Below are positions 36,090 to 44,311 of a DNA stretch of 64,000 nucleotides, in pieces. Under the pieces are notes generated by a model. That model saw only the letters and a list, made by a program, of their open reading frames with translations. It searched no databases and was not told the DNA's origin. A program made the translations under genes and the position numbers. The stretch spans positions 2,168,001-2,232,000 of the forward strand of contig JASJOG010000003.1 in the NCBI GenBank assembly GCA_030142905.1, in the 5' to 3' direction. The DNA comes from Heliopora coerulea. Its lineage: Eukaryota; Cnidaria; Anthozoa; Scleralcyonacea; Helioporidae. Every line of letters begins with the position of its first letter. Within the stretch, counting starts at the first letter, position 1.

Positions 36090-37986
36090 CATTTGTGCCT
36101 TTACTAAGACTATCACCATATTCAAACAAAAATTCTGATCCTTTTAGCAATGAATATACTCAACACCCACGTCTGTCGAATCATTTACTACTTGTTCAGC
36201 AGAAGACGACTAAAATTACTAAACTGCACATAGCTTGTACAAAAAATAATGCGTGAACGACCTGTTCAATTTTTCTATAATTGTTTTCAGGTAAAGATAT
36301 ATGACATGTCCTCTGAAACTATAACACAAAATGATGTTTTAATTATGGCTACCGATGGATTATGGGAAAGGGTAACTAACGATAAGGTGATGTAACAGTA
36401 ATGTACAGTGATTTCGTAATGCTATAGAGCGTATTTACTCAGTCCCCCATGACTCGAGGGGGAGTGGCCCCGTATCTAATAAAAGATGATGATCAAAATT
36501 CTTTTGTTGAGGAACACCAACATGGTTTCTATGACGTCAAATGCATACACTCCGTGTTGGTGGTAATTCGAGGCACAATATTTTAGGCATACCTCTTACG
36601 AAAGTTGAAATTTCCTTTAAAAGATTGTACACTTTATTAAAAAGGTTTTATCATGTAACTTTCAAAATCAACTCTCGAACAATAATAATACAGAAAAAGA
36701 ATGTCAGGTTACATTTTAATCAAATGTTATGACTAATCTCGTTCTAAACAATCGGACCATGTTAAATAACGTTGCACTCTAGTAAGATCTTTAATATATT
36801 CTTTTAAAGGGCTTGAAAAAACTTTATACTACAATTTCACGTGTCTTTTTGGTGTGTCCTACGCCATTTTATAATTTGTGGATTAGTTCACGTGTGTGAT
36901 TTGCTTCTCCCAGTTTTTGTTCTGCCGGCTTTAAAATGTGTCAATTTTGCTGATTCTTTCCTCTGTTCAAGGAATTCACCATTATATTCTGGCTGTTATT
37001 TCTCAAATTTAAATTGCTTAACGTCTGTTTTATGTAATTCACAGGCGTGCAAGGTAATCCGAGACACGTTTAGCAAATGCGATGTTGACGATAAAACGAG
37101 GTAAACCAGTCTTAAAATTTTTTTTTTTGTAATTTGGTTCGCCTTTTCCCTTATAATGATACAATAGCAAACATCTTTCTTTTGACTGGTTAAGAGCAGC
37201 ACAATCTATTTGCAGTTAAACTTTATCAAAGTTGAAACTGCACTGTGTAGATTTGATAGCGAAAAACCGAAATTAGGTTTGTTTGTCAAATATAGAACGA
37301 CTTAAAAGTTTGTTTCTACTGTGTGGAAAGAGTATTCATCGCGGAATGCTACAATAAGGTAGAAAGCAGCATCTTCGTCATAGACCAGTTCGGGCGTTAA
37401 AATCTTCACCAAAACATTCGTTTACCATGCTTTATGCTTTAAGACCATTAGGTGGATATGTGACACGCGTTACGATGTTAGTCACGTTTACTCGTTACTC
37501 CATGTAAAAGCACTGCATGTGCTCAAGTTTTTTCAGCTTCCCTAGCTAGTTAGTGTTAAACAATTTAGTTTCCAGTGTTTGTCGATCATATGAAAGAAAA
37601 TAAAGCGCAGCTAAAACTAGGAAATGATATTTACTAAGTAACCAGATAATAAATATTTTGTAACGTCTACATTTATTTGATTCCATGCCCGTAAAACTTT
37701 ACTACTTTCTAGGTACGGTGTAGCTGCTCAGAACCTAGTTATGGCTTCTCGAGGCCGTAATACCGTCCGAGGATGGAGAATAGCTAATCGTGCGACAAAT
37801 TTTAATGATACTGATCTAAAATCCACTGATCCAGCATCACACGACGACATCTCAGTATTTGTCATTCCTCTCGTGAATTGCCAAGAAAAACCGAATGTCA
37901 TACATTACCCAATTACTCCAGAGTGTGAAGTAATGGAGGAACATCCATGTACATCGGTGGATGGCGAAATCAAAAGTTTTACCTGA
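19476..37986 (+). CDS. PPM1H-like: PPM1H/J/M-type PP2C protein phosphatase (11 exons, complete)
   Basis: Exons: 19476-19723, 22049-22157, 24139-24378, 25779-25891, 26002-26086, 27291-27409, 30592-30658, 32818-32925, 36291-36386, 37045-37100, 37713-37986. The joined frame is 1515 bases, giving 504 residues, close to vertebrate PPM1H (about 510). PP2C enzymes are metal-dependent Ser/Thr phosphatases. Visible motifs in order: FLGLSKEAAKASADH-type N-terminal block of the PPM1H/J/M subgroup, INAGKS..NEDQ, FDGHAG (Asp131), GGCTAVV (214-220), ANAGDSR (Asp235), ETIGTTRGFGDFDLK (from 332), ATDGLW (Asp385) and HDDISVFVIP (Asp458/459). These supply the metal-binding aspartates. All exon phases join without a shift. 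PPM1H dephosphorylates Rab GTPases in mammals; the substrate here is inferred only from the subgroup. Confidence 0.93.
19724..22048. other. Phosphatase intron 1, nothing else recognised
   Basis: A 2.3-kb intron with AT-rich sequence and a hAT-end-like GGGGCGAGGGC segment near 20730. No exon-like frame with family resemblance. Confidence 0.5.
22049..22157 (+). CDS. PPM1H-like: Phosphatase exon 2
   Basis: Acceptor CTGTTTTCAG ends at 22048; donor GTATGT at 22158. The first base completes Glu from exon 1, then TINAGKSYLVNEDQAFAENY follows. NEDQ holds the first Asp/Glu pair of the PP2C metal site. The charged end (KIDQEKEEETI) precedes the catalytic-core exon. Confidence 0.92.
22839..22976 (+). 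pseudogene. Degenerate partial copy of phosphatase exon 3 (copy 1)
   Basis: From about 22887 the sequence matches the middle of exon 3 (CTCCCTTGCAACTGTGAATC, then the GATATCATT block), with indels and a stop codon at about 22963. It is directly preceded by a hairpin (22839-22879) with 18-base arms. It retains no splice sites and cannot serve as an exon. Confidence 0.85.
23298..23340. repeat. Perfect 20-bp-arm palindrome beside pseudo-exon
   Basis: GTAAATTCCCAAACAATTCC and its exact complement are separated by three bases (TAA). It lies about 40 bp upstream of the second exon-3 copy. Confidence 0.9.
23378..23697 (+). pseudogene. Near-full tandem copy of phosphatase exon 3 with lost acceptor (copy 2)
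   Basis: An 80-codon frame nearly identical to exon 3 (24139-24378), plus about 80 bp of the following intron including the GTAATTG donor. The duplication covers about 23382-23697 against 24141-24458. The 3' acceptor is gone (TATATCAATGG where the real exon has TTTTCAGACAA). The metal-binding box FDGHAG reads FDGPAG, and there are further substitutions such as LLQEAVTP for LLREAVAP. The frame is still open, so the copy may be fairly young. Alternative use as a mutually exclusive exon is unlikely without the acceptor. Confidence 0.88.
24139..24378 (+). CDS. PPM1H-like: Phosphatase exon 3 (FDGHAG exon)
   Basis: Acceptor ATTTTCAG ends at 24138; donor GTAATT at 24379. It encodes 80 residues beginning TKLPYQCFGVFDGHAGAGAS. 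The DGH box is the classic PP2C metal-binding motif. It ends with GVLEQAFLEM, equivalent to 'ALE.AF.EMD' in PPM1H. Both boundaries are in phase 0. Confidence 0.95.
24460..25778. other. Phosphatase intron 3, nothing else recognised
   Basis: AT-rich intron without recognisable coding or element structure. A short minus-strand frame at 24751-24939 and another at 25438-25620 look like chance. Confidence 0.45.
25779..25891 (+). CDS. PPM1H-like: Phosphatase exon 4
   Basis: Acceptor TTTAACAAG ends at 25778; donor GTAAGT at 25892. It encodes DNRIRVDKRLHKITGGCTAV then VSLFIRNKLFVANAGDSR, with the GGCTA and ANAGDSR boxes of PP2C. The final AG is completed to Arg by the next exon. Confidence 0.95.
26002..26086 (+). 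CDS. PPM1H-like: Phosphatase exon 5
   Basis: Acceptor CTTCGTTAAG ends at 26001; donor GTAAGA at 26087. Only 110 bp after exon 4. It encodes AIICKDWKPIPMSNDHTPET then DRKRLQVL, matching 'AIII..G..IPMS..FTPETERQRLQ' of the family. Confidence 0.93.
26568..26906. repeat. Degenerate hexamer array (GTAGAC/GTAGAT/GTAGGT)
   Basis: About 340 bp of six-base units of the form G(T/A)(A/T)GA(C/T) inside phosphatase intron 5. The units are most regular near the 3' end (GTAGAC repeated). Because the unit is a multiple of three, both strands show long open frames of Asp-Val or Ser-Thr dipeptides. These are by-products of the repeat. Confidence 0.9.
27291..27409 (+). CDS. PPM1H-like: Phosphatase exon 6
   Basis: Acceptor ATATCAACTAG ends at 27290; donor GTAAGT at 27410. 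It encodes AAMKPQLLGSEFTRLEFQQK and then KLLCRDRNMAG, the PPM1H-specific insert ('..MQPHLLGNEFT.LEF...LYRD.NM.GW'). It ends with TG, completed to Trp by exon 7. Confidence 0.94.
27410..30591. other. Phosphatase intron 6; (TA)n at 27639-27666
   Basis: 3.2-kb intron. It contains a short TA microsatellite and a segment near 29766-29830 with GC-rich inverted text resembling a hAT end. Open frames at 28417-28752 and 28854-29134 have no domain I recognise and overlap each other in different frames. Confidence 0.45.
30592..30658 (+). CDS. PPM1H-like: Phosphatase exon 7
   Basis: Acceptor TAACCTCTTCAG ends at 30591; donor GTACGG at 30659. The first G completes Trp, then ALKLISEEDVAKTQMISGTG and KT follow, in the position of the loop that precedes the ETIG motif. 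Only 67 bases; recognised by phase and fit. Confidence 0.85.
30659..31571. other. Phosphatase intron 7, first part
   Basis: A dispersed repeat is shared with 43590-43690 in inverted orientation (a GTAAGTTTTT(T/C)AAAGACCTCAAA core near 31230). Nothing coding is seen. Confidence 0.4.
31572..31755. mobile_element. Inverted-repeat element with hairpin-GAAA motif
   Basis: The outer arms AGGAAGAAACAAACTCCGAA and its complement at 31736-31755 enclose the structure. The inner part contains a self-complementary TGCCATCTTGATAACTCAAG segment. On the minus strand (31655-31688) it reads CTGATGA-T-GTCTTT-GAAAT-AAAGAC-GAAATATC, a six-base-pair hairpin framed by CTGATGA and GAAA. The right arm lacks this motif, apparently by deletion. 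It lies in phosphatase intron 7. Confidence 0.65.
31760..32817. other. Phosphatase intron 7, last part
   Basis: No exon recognised. A CTGAAAC...GACGAAAGC motif related to the other hairpin-GAAA motifs is on the minus strand at about 32553-32575, close to a TAAAAATC word, as in the 35.4-kb element. Confidence 0.4.
32818..32925 (+). CDS. PPM1H-like: Phosphatase exon 8 (ETIGTTRGFGDFD exon)
   Basis: Acceptor TTATGCTTTAG ends at 32817; donor GTACAG at 32926. It encodes ARLLETIGTTRGFGDFDLKA followed by SYTGIPIKPFLTPEPE. 'T.GVTRGLGD.DLK' is the conserved PP2C core motif of the PPM1H/J/M group, with Asp342 in the GD box. Phase 0 at both ends. Confidence 0.95.
33066..33097. repeat. (TA)n microsatellite
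   Basis: Dinucleotide run just outside the left end of the Tc1/mariner element; AT-rich DNA provides the TA target these transposons need. Confidence 0.85.
33113..34555 (-). mobile_element. Tc1/mariner transposon with one in-frame stop
   Basis: About 1.44 kb in phosphatase intron 8, bounded by inverted repeats (CAGGGGGTGTTCAAAAAAAA on the left; the right end read on the minus strand is CAGTGGGTGGGCAAAAAAAA) with TA outside both ends. The minus strand encodes a Tc1-family transposase: HTH region (SAHQIAKEFGLSYSGAKKL), VVWSDES box (first Asp), YDNDPKH (second Asp) and SPDLNPIENLWAEL (Glu, DD34E spacing). A single TGA at about 33672-33674 follows WGCFS and divides an otherwise continuous frame (34213-33671 and onward to 33251). 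Little else is damaged, so it is probably a fairly recent insertion. Confidence 0.92.
34560..35388. other. Phosphatase intron 8, middle part
   Basis: Contains two copies of GTACAAA(T/C)GCGTATCGAGAGG (34620 and 35010), a dispersed direct repeat about 390 bp apart. No exon seen. Confidence 0.45.
35390..36040. mobile_element. Inverted-repeat element with hairpin-GAAAC motif at both ends
   Basis: The left arm begins with GTGAACTAAATAAACGTTGA (about 35395) and the right arm ends with the complement (GTCAACCTTTATTTAGTTCA to 36038). On both arms, pointing outward, lies CTGATGA-A-GCC-loop-GGC-GAAACGTC (minus 35456-35483; plus 35953-35980, with GCT for GCC and GAAGCGTC). The right half contains an internal direct duplication (about 35759-35846 and 35869-35956). 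No open frame. It lies in phosphatase intron 8. Confidence 0.75.
36044..36088. repeat. (AT)n microsatellite
   Basis: About 45 bp of AT dinucleotides directly outside the right end of the inverted-repeat element. Confidence 0.95.
36291..36386 (+). CDS. PPM1H-like: Phosphatase exon 9 (ATDGLW exon)
   Basis: Acceptor TTGTTTTCAG ends at 36290. It encodes VKIYDMSSETITQNDVLIMA then TDGLWERVTNDK; ATDGLW carries the metal-binding Asp385 of PP2C enzymes. The donor is GTGATG at 36387, weaker than consensus. Reading through would hit TAA two codons later, so splicing here fits both the frame and the next exon. Confidence 0.92.
37045..37100 (+). CDS. PPM1H-like: Phosphatase exon 10
   Basis: Acceptor TAATTCACAG ends at 37044; donor GTAAAC at 37101. 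It encodes ACKVIRDTFSKCDVDDKT plus two bases of Arg, equivalent to 'VAEAI...L.NCDPDD..R' in PPM1H. Confidence 0.9.
37101..37712. other. Phosphatase intron 10
   Basis: Plain intron; nothing recognised. Confidence 0.5.
37713..37986 (+). CDS. PPM1H-like: Phosphatase exon 11 (stop codon)
   Basis: Acceptor CTACTTTCTAG ends at 37712. It starts by completing Arg, then YGVAAQNLVMASRGRNTVRG and, further on, HDDISVFVIPLVNCQEK, the last PP2C motif with the final metal-binding Asp. A non-conserved tail of about 35 residues ends at TGA (37984-37986). Confidence 0.95.
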
Positions 37987-37996
37987 GTCAGAAGGG

Positions 37997-38002
37997 AATA
38001 AA
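37997..38002 (+). promoter_or_regulatory. Possible polyadenylation signal AATAAA
   Basis: AATAAA lies 10 bases after the phosphatase stop codon. If used, the 3' untranslated region would be very short; later AATAA-like words exist, so this is only a candidate. Confidence 0.35.
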
Positions 38003-38143
38003 ATAGATAGTTCTAAGTGTGCAACAGCAGTATGATTAAAAACGCACTCTGTTGTTACGGGGGGGGGGATTCTTACGTAAAATTTAACAAATTTTTTATT
38101 TGATGGAGAAACAATGTGTGTATGGGCTGTTTAGCATTGGCCT

Positions 38144-38844
38144 CAGGGACGTAGGAAGCCGAGGGCTAAGCCCCTAATATTTTTCCCAACCAGAATGAAC
38201 CCGTAGTATTTCACCTGACTTACAAGGAATAACAACGCACATTTTCAAGTGGCAATTAGTTTAATATGAGAACGATTATATCAGCCAAAACCCTCATCCG
38301 TTTTAGGGTAACTCAAGTGTGGAAAGGTTGTCTTCAACGTACGTTTTGTGTTTATGTTAAATTTTACTAACGTTCTGATTTCATGTTATCTCACACTTTC
38401 CTATCTAAGTAATCACATCCAAGCCATAAATTTCAAAAAAATTCTTCTTCACCTTTGTTGGTCGTAAACTGTACATAATATAACTGCTACAATTATATAC
38501 ACCTAGCTTTCACGTGTGAACCGGATCTGCAGACATTCCATGGAAAAATGTTTCTAAATCAAACGTTAATGTCAATTTCATAAACGTTGCGACCATGCAA
38601 CTATTTAGGATGACATTCTCGTGGTGTGTCATAAGGACTTGCATCACAACTTATTACGCTGATCATTCCAGCATGTGGCAAAGTTCTCACGTAGCTTTAC
38701 CCTTTTTAAAAATTTTGGTTAGTTCTTTCAATGTCTGTTTGGTAATACCCCTTAGTTATCAGACTCTGCTAATCGTTATTTTTTAACAATAACTGAAATA
38801 TACAATGTTTCCACCCCGATACTTCAGACCTTCCTACGTCCCTG
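38144..38844. mobile_element. Non-autonomous hAT-like element with degenerate 8-bp TSD
   Basis: Left end CAGGGACGTAGGAAG and right end CTTCCTACGTCCCTG are perfect 15-bp inverted repeats. Flanking octamers ATTGGCCT and AATGGTCT match at 6 of 8 positions. The 700-bp interior has no transposase. It sits about 150 bp downstream of the phosphatase stop. Confidence 0.8.
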
Positions 38845-38849
38845 AATGG

Positions 38850-39700
38850 TCTAGCTGAAGATTGGTAACTTAACTTTCAATTCCAAGCATGGAAATATAT
38901 TCCGATGAAACAATGAGTGATACTGTTAGAACTCCTCTAACAGAAAGGAATTGATAATTTATGTACAAAAATTACATGACTGTGATTGGGCAAATGATGT
39001 GGAATTGAGTGAGGAAAATTTTCAAATTTTCATCCTGTTTCGCAAAGAACAACAACTGAAGAAAATTTTGACCAAAGGAAAACAAGTCTAAAGATCAACC
39101 AAGGTGGTTTAAAAACAAGCTTTACCGTTTTATGAGTTCGTAGGAAAAGCTCAATTGATTTGGTTTTGCAGTGTAGCTGCTCAGTCGGCTTTTTTCAATT
39201 TTTAATCCACATGTTATCAAAACTAAGAACATTATTTTCCCGTGCAGCTATGAGTTGAAATCGTCTACGTCTTTTTTTTTCTTTTTTTTTTTAAATTTCA
39301 CTTGTATAATGATGTGTCAGTGCCTATTAGATTTAGAACACATCGGGCGTGTTAGTGGTCCAGGTAGTGATAGGTTTTTAAGAATCAGGGTAAATTATTT
39401 TTCTACGTAGACCGAACGAAAACAGTGAATTATGTATTTATTAATTTTTTTCTGAATTAGATGAAATTGAAAGTTCAGAGAAACCACATTGGATTTAACT
39501 AGTGTGCAAATTACCTGTTTGTTTATGAAGATTGAAAACAGAAAACAAAAAATCCCATAATTTAAAATAAAGACCTCATTCCTAGTCTGTTTTCTTCTCA
39601 TTTTGTCCGCTGAAGAGAATTATTTACGCCATTATTTTAGGTGCCATTTGTGGGCTCCACCAGCAGTCCTATTGTTTATACCTGTAGGTCAATGGAGAAG
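38850..39700. other. Stretch with no recognised gene
   Basis: AT-rich with poly-T runs near 39270; no coding motif seen. Confidence 0.35.
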
Positions 39701-39710
39701 CCCTGACTAC

Positions 39711-39803
39711 GGCTGGTCACGTGCCTCGACATATTGTATTTTTCATATGGGAAGGTTCCCTGTGGAGACGATTTGTCATTCATACGTTCGCACGTGACCA
39801 GCC
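39711..39803. repeat. Inverted repeat with CACGTG cores
   Basis: GGCTGGTCACGTGC at 39711-39724 and its exact complement at 39790-39803, separated by 65 bp. Each arm contains the E-box palindrome CACGTG. It could be a MITE end pair or a cis-element pair; nothing else fixes its role. Confidence 0.55.
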
Positions 39804-39889
39804 CCAGCCAGAGCCTTTCAACCTGGAAATGTGGTTGAACATATACAATAAACTGATATACAAGTCCCATCCCCTCCCCCATGATTAAT

Positions 39890-42300
39890 GTTAGTCCAAG
39901 AAACGGATGTCCGCAGCCTTTCTACCAAGTTGCGTATTTCATGTTTCACTATATGGAAACAACATTGAGAGTGGGAGCGGGCTGTGTGTGTCAAATTCAT
40001 GATGTATGCTTTCATGCGATTAAATGGAAATTTTTAAAACTGTTCCGACTAAATTTGTCAACTATATTTTGCCCTCAGCTATTCATTATGAATGTTCAAA
40101 TGAGCGGGAAAAAGTGATCCACAAGAAGTAATCGAGTGACTGGAGTCGATCACTAATGGTCTTGCCGCATTGTGACGTCTTCTGCGCCTCTATAACTGAA
40201 CAGTTCTAAAAATTGGAAATTTTTTGTCTTATACAATCAATGTTAAAAACAGTTTTCTCGTAACATTGCATAGAGGGCTATAACTGATCACAGAAATCAT
40301 ACAACGGTTTTCTTAAAGTTTATTACATCATCATTGCGTTTATTGTATAATTTCAGTTTATTGTATAAATATAAACCAAAAACAGCAGTTACAAATACTC
40401 GGTTGGCCAGTACGCAAGTTGTGGCGACACTTCATTCTTAAAGTTTATAAGAAAAAGAGTGTAGATAGTAAATTTATACAACAATCTAAAAGAGTTCTTT
40501 GCCTTTTGTATCATTTATTTATAGTTTTATAGCAAATGTATTAAATCTCTCTTGTCAATGTAAAAGCTAAGGAAACAAAAACACCGAAGGAACTTTAAAT
40601 GTCTAAAGGAATAAAATTACAAGTAATTAAATTACCTTCATTGTCGATGTATTAAAGAACAAACATATTTTAAAGCAGCGGTTCTCAACTTTCTCATTAC
40701 CCGACCAGTTTTCTAGCGAATCCATCACTATATTTAACAAATAATTACTCAGAACGATCGGCTTCAATATATTTAACAAATAATTACTCAGGACAACAGG
40801 CTTCAATATATCTAGTGTTGGCAATATATCCAGTATTGGCAATATATCCTGCAATATATCCAATAATTTCGCTTGACCGAAGTAAATATAATCACTGATT
40901 CTCATACAAAATTCATTGTTCCCTCTGTAAATTCTGTTGACGATTCAACCCTGTGCCTTTCTTGCAGTTCTGAAAACACAAATTAATGATTAAGGTTTTG
41001 GTATGTACTCAACCTGTTTACAACCGCGCCTAACAAGTTTTCTAAAGAATTCATTAATATTTATCTTTCCGTTGCTTACGTTACATTCTCTAATTAGGCA
41101 TCGAAACCATGACGCGATCTAAGTTTTTTCATTTTCGAAACGGCGGTCAACACGGCGGTATTTTCAAATCCAAGAGTTTAAAAAGAAAAAATCGATTTAC
41201 TTTATTTATTAGCTGCTTCAGGCGGTTTTCTATCGATGCTGACCCGTTTGCTGGCCAAGTGTTAGTCTAATCGGCATGAGAAGAGCGAAATTGAGTTACC
41301 TTTGATCTCTCTAAAGGTTGGTTATCCTTAATCTCCTTAACGGCTTGTCCGTACGATCCGATCGTCGTCTACGATTCTTTACTTTGGCGTATGCGATTAT
41401 GTCCTAAAAGCGTAATTCCTGCTTGCTGTCACTGACCTATATGGACTGCTTGGTCCCCTTATATTTGACTTGTGAAGAGTCCCCAAAAGAATGGCGTCAG
41501 CATTGAAATTTATCGGTCCTTCAGCTAATGGCAGGGACCTCTGACCTGTGCTTTTGACAAAATTGTGGGCGATTTATGAGCCTTTTAGTAAATATTTTTT
41601 CAACATCTTGGCACTTACAGAATGTTTTTCTTTCTTTGCACGATTGATTATCGTTAATTATGGTTCAGGGGTTTTGAAGAAATGTTTACTCAAAAGTATC
41701 AATGGAAAGTGAGTTTTGGATTCATTAGTCGAATTGATTTCGGTGGAGACAAAACTATCCGAAATGTCAAAAACGTCTTTGTTTTTGAAGGGATTATATA
41801 AACATCGCTTTGTTCCGTAAAAAGGGCTGTTCCGGAGAATATTATAATAAAACATTTGATTGATCGTTGACAATAATTGAGCCAGCAATATCAGTCAGTG
41901 GTTAGTACAATAAACACAAGGCCACATGAATGACGCCATCATTTTGGGATCGTCAAGCAGTGTAGTTATACGCAGGTCAGTGCTTGCTATTCACTCGCGA
42001 ACGTTGCAATTGGTCCTGAAGACTCTTATCACTGAATCGGATATATCAAAACGAACAGTCGTATACGAAAGTTGTATCGTGTAAATGGGCACTTAGACCA
42101 GTTCTTTTGCCTAATGGGCTCTCGGCTGAAACTAATGAGAAATATATGCAATTTATATACAGAAATGTCGATTAGCACGATCAGATTCGCCTTGTGGAAA
42201 ACAGCCTTAGGACATTAGACACATGTAAATAGTTACATGTTTAATTCTCGTTTTTTATTAAGTTATAAAGATTATTTGTTTCCATGCATTTCATTTGCGT
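39890..42300. other. Intergenic stretch, nothing recognised
   Basis: A local tandem-like repeat lies at 40725-40860 (units AATATATTTAACAAATAATT and GGCAATATATCCAG). Otherwise AT-rich non-coding sequence. A minus-strand frame at 41658-41888 matches no family I know. Confidence 0.4.
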
Positions 42301-42305
42301 TTACT

Positions 42306-42860
42306 TGTGTCCCAAATCCTCTATTAACTCGCCGCTCTCTAATAGGCCCCCATTTTGAAGCAAGAAATTTATTAAGCCTCTCCTTTCTTTTAAGTCTTCC
42401 TCCCCCTTTCCCTTCTCACTCAAAACAATAAACAACAGATAGTATTATTAGTGAATTTTTACCGTACCAATCCGGGCACGAATTCACATGCAGTACTTTA
42501 GATCTAGTTCCTTACGTAGCGCAAGTACTATTTTCTGGGGGTTTTTTTTGTTTTGTTTTTTTTCTCTAAGAAAGCGATATAGCCCCTCGGAACCACAAGT
42601 CCGTCCTCTAGATTCCTCACTCAGTCGGTGAAAATTCTAAGCTAAAACCTTCACGAGAAAAAAATTCACACAATTGGAACGACAGTTCTGTAGGCAAATG
42701 TCCAACTAATTCTTGATCTTGACAACTACTAACCTACAGGCATTTGGCGAAATTAAATAAACCTTCCCTCTCCATTAAACCCACCGTCTCTATTAAGCCC
42801 CCCACTCAAAAAGGCTTGAAATAAATAAGATACCCGGGGGCCTTAATAGAGGATTTACGG
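42306..42860. mobile_element. MITE with AAATCCTCTATTAA terminal inverted repeats
   Basis: AAATCCTCTATTAA near 42308 and TTAATAGAGGATTT near 42843 are inverted. Inside are further variants (TCTATTAAGCCCCC near 42789, CTCTAATAGGCCCCC near 42337). No open frame of interest. Confidence 0.55.
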
Positions 42861-42869
42861 CGACAGTGA

Positions 42870-44305
42870 AGTGGCTTAAGACAGGCTAACTACATGAACA
42901 GCTGGAGACGTGATCGGCAAGCCATCTTTAATGTTTTCCTGCCTGGGACGTTTCCCCTTGACGAGTAAGATCGTCTAGCGTTAGCCAGAGTAAAGTTAAA
43001 GAGTCGGGTACCGACTGGAGAAAGTTAAGGCTAATTCCCATCCAGCGAATTTCCTCATACAAATTGTTCCACCCGTGAAAACTCGTCAAGTAGAAAACAG
43101 CCTTTAATAAGTGGTATCCTTTGGTAAAGTTTATAAACGTCTCAATTGACGTCTTTGTCGTGTTATTCTGTATTGATAACACTTCAAACGTTACTGCTTT
43201 GTTTACTCTTTGGTTATGTCTTGGGTTCATTAGAAGAGCTTGCTGCTGAGTGCTGGTTACACTATATCAGAGATTTCAGCTTGATAAGGTGGTTCATCCT
43301 AGTCCCTGAGAAAAATTATTCCTTCTTCAATCTGAAAAAATGGAGCCGTTTTCATGACATGAAAAAACAAAGCCACGAATTCTCACATAAATGGTCCTGC
43401 AGTGAAGTTGTTTGCAATCAAAATATGTGGGAGTAAATAAATTTGCGGCTAACTTTAGCCGTGACTTATATGCATTGGCATCAACAGCGCTAATATGGCT
43501 GCCTCCTACTTTTAACTTGTTCAGTTACTCCCAGTAATTTCCCGGAGAATAAAATCCTTAATCATTCGGAGAAAACACGCATGAGTTAGTTTTTCAAGTC
43601 TTTTTTGAGGTCTTTGAAAAACTTACGCGCACGTGCTTTTCCAAATTGGACGAGAAGCCGTGCTATTACCAACAATTAATATACGTGATTGAAGCAATAT
43701 ATTGCCGAAAATATGGTTTCCCTATCTCTGCACCATGTATGTTGATTCAAAATTACACTGCTCTTAGGCAACAATTACACTAGACCAAATTTCCCCTGAT
43801 TCGTAGGGAAGCCGGAGACTTTTTCTCTGTATTTATAGTAGCCGTTTTGACTGAAGTAACGAATTCGGTATTGAAAGTCTTCCGATTGCTCACGAATCCG
43901 GATGAATCTGCGAAAGAATCTGGAAGAGAACGACTCTTTATATCATGTATAAACCTGACCGCGCATCCTCAATCTTTAAATACATTCTCGTGTTGTTGAT
44001 AGACAAACTTAAAACCAACTGATTGTTTGCGCATGAGCGCTGGTTAGGCAGAAGAATCAATATAAACAGTTAGAGACAGATTATTCCATTTTTCGATGAA
44101 ATATTCTTTGCGCACCCCTGCTTTTATGAGTCTTCGTTTGTTCTTTCTTTTCTTTTTTGTTAGGGGGGTGGCATTTTATACTCCCTCCCAGGGCGACAAT
44201 TTACCTTCTTACGCCACTGCTAAGAACAAAAGAACTAGTGAGAGAAGACAGGAAAAACAAAGAGAGAACAAAGAACAAAAGAAAAAAATTCGTGCGTTAA
44301 AGGGT
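42870..44305. other. Intergenic stretch with dispersed repeats
   Basis: Near 43590-43690 is an inverted copy of a repeat also seen at 31200-31350. A hAT-like end (TTACGCCACTG) occurs at about 44209 without a partner found. A 96-codon frame at 43146-43436 is not recognised. Confidence 0.35.
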
Positions 44306-44311
44306 TAACAT

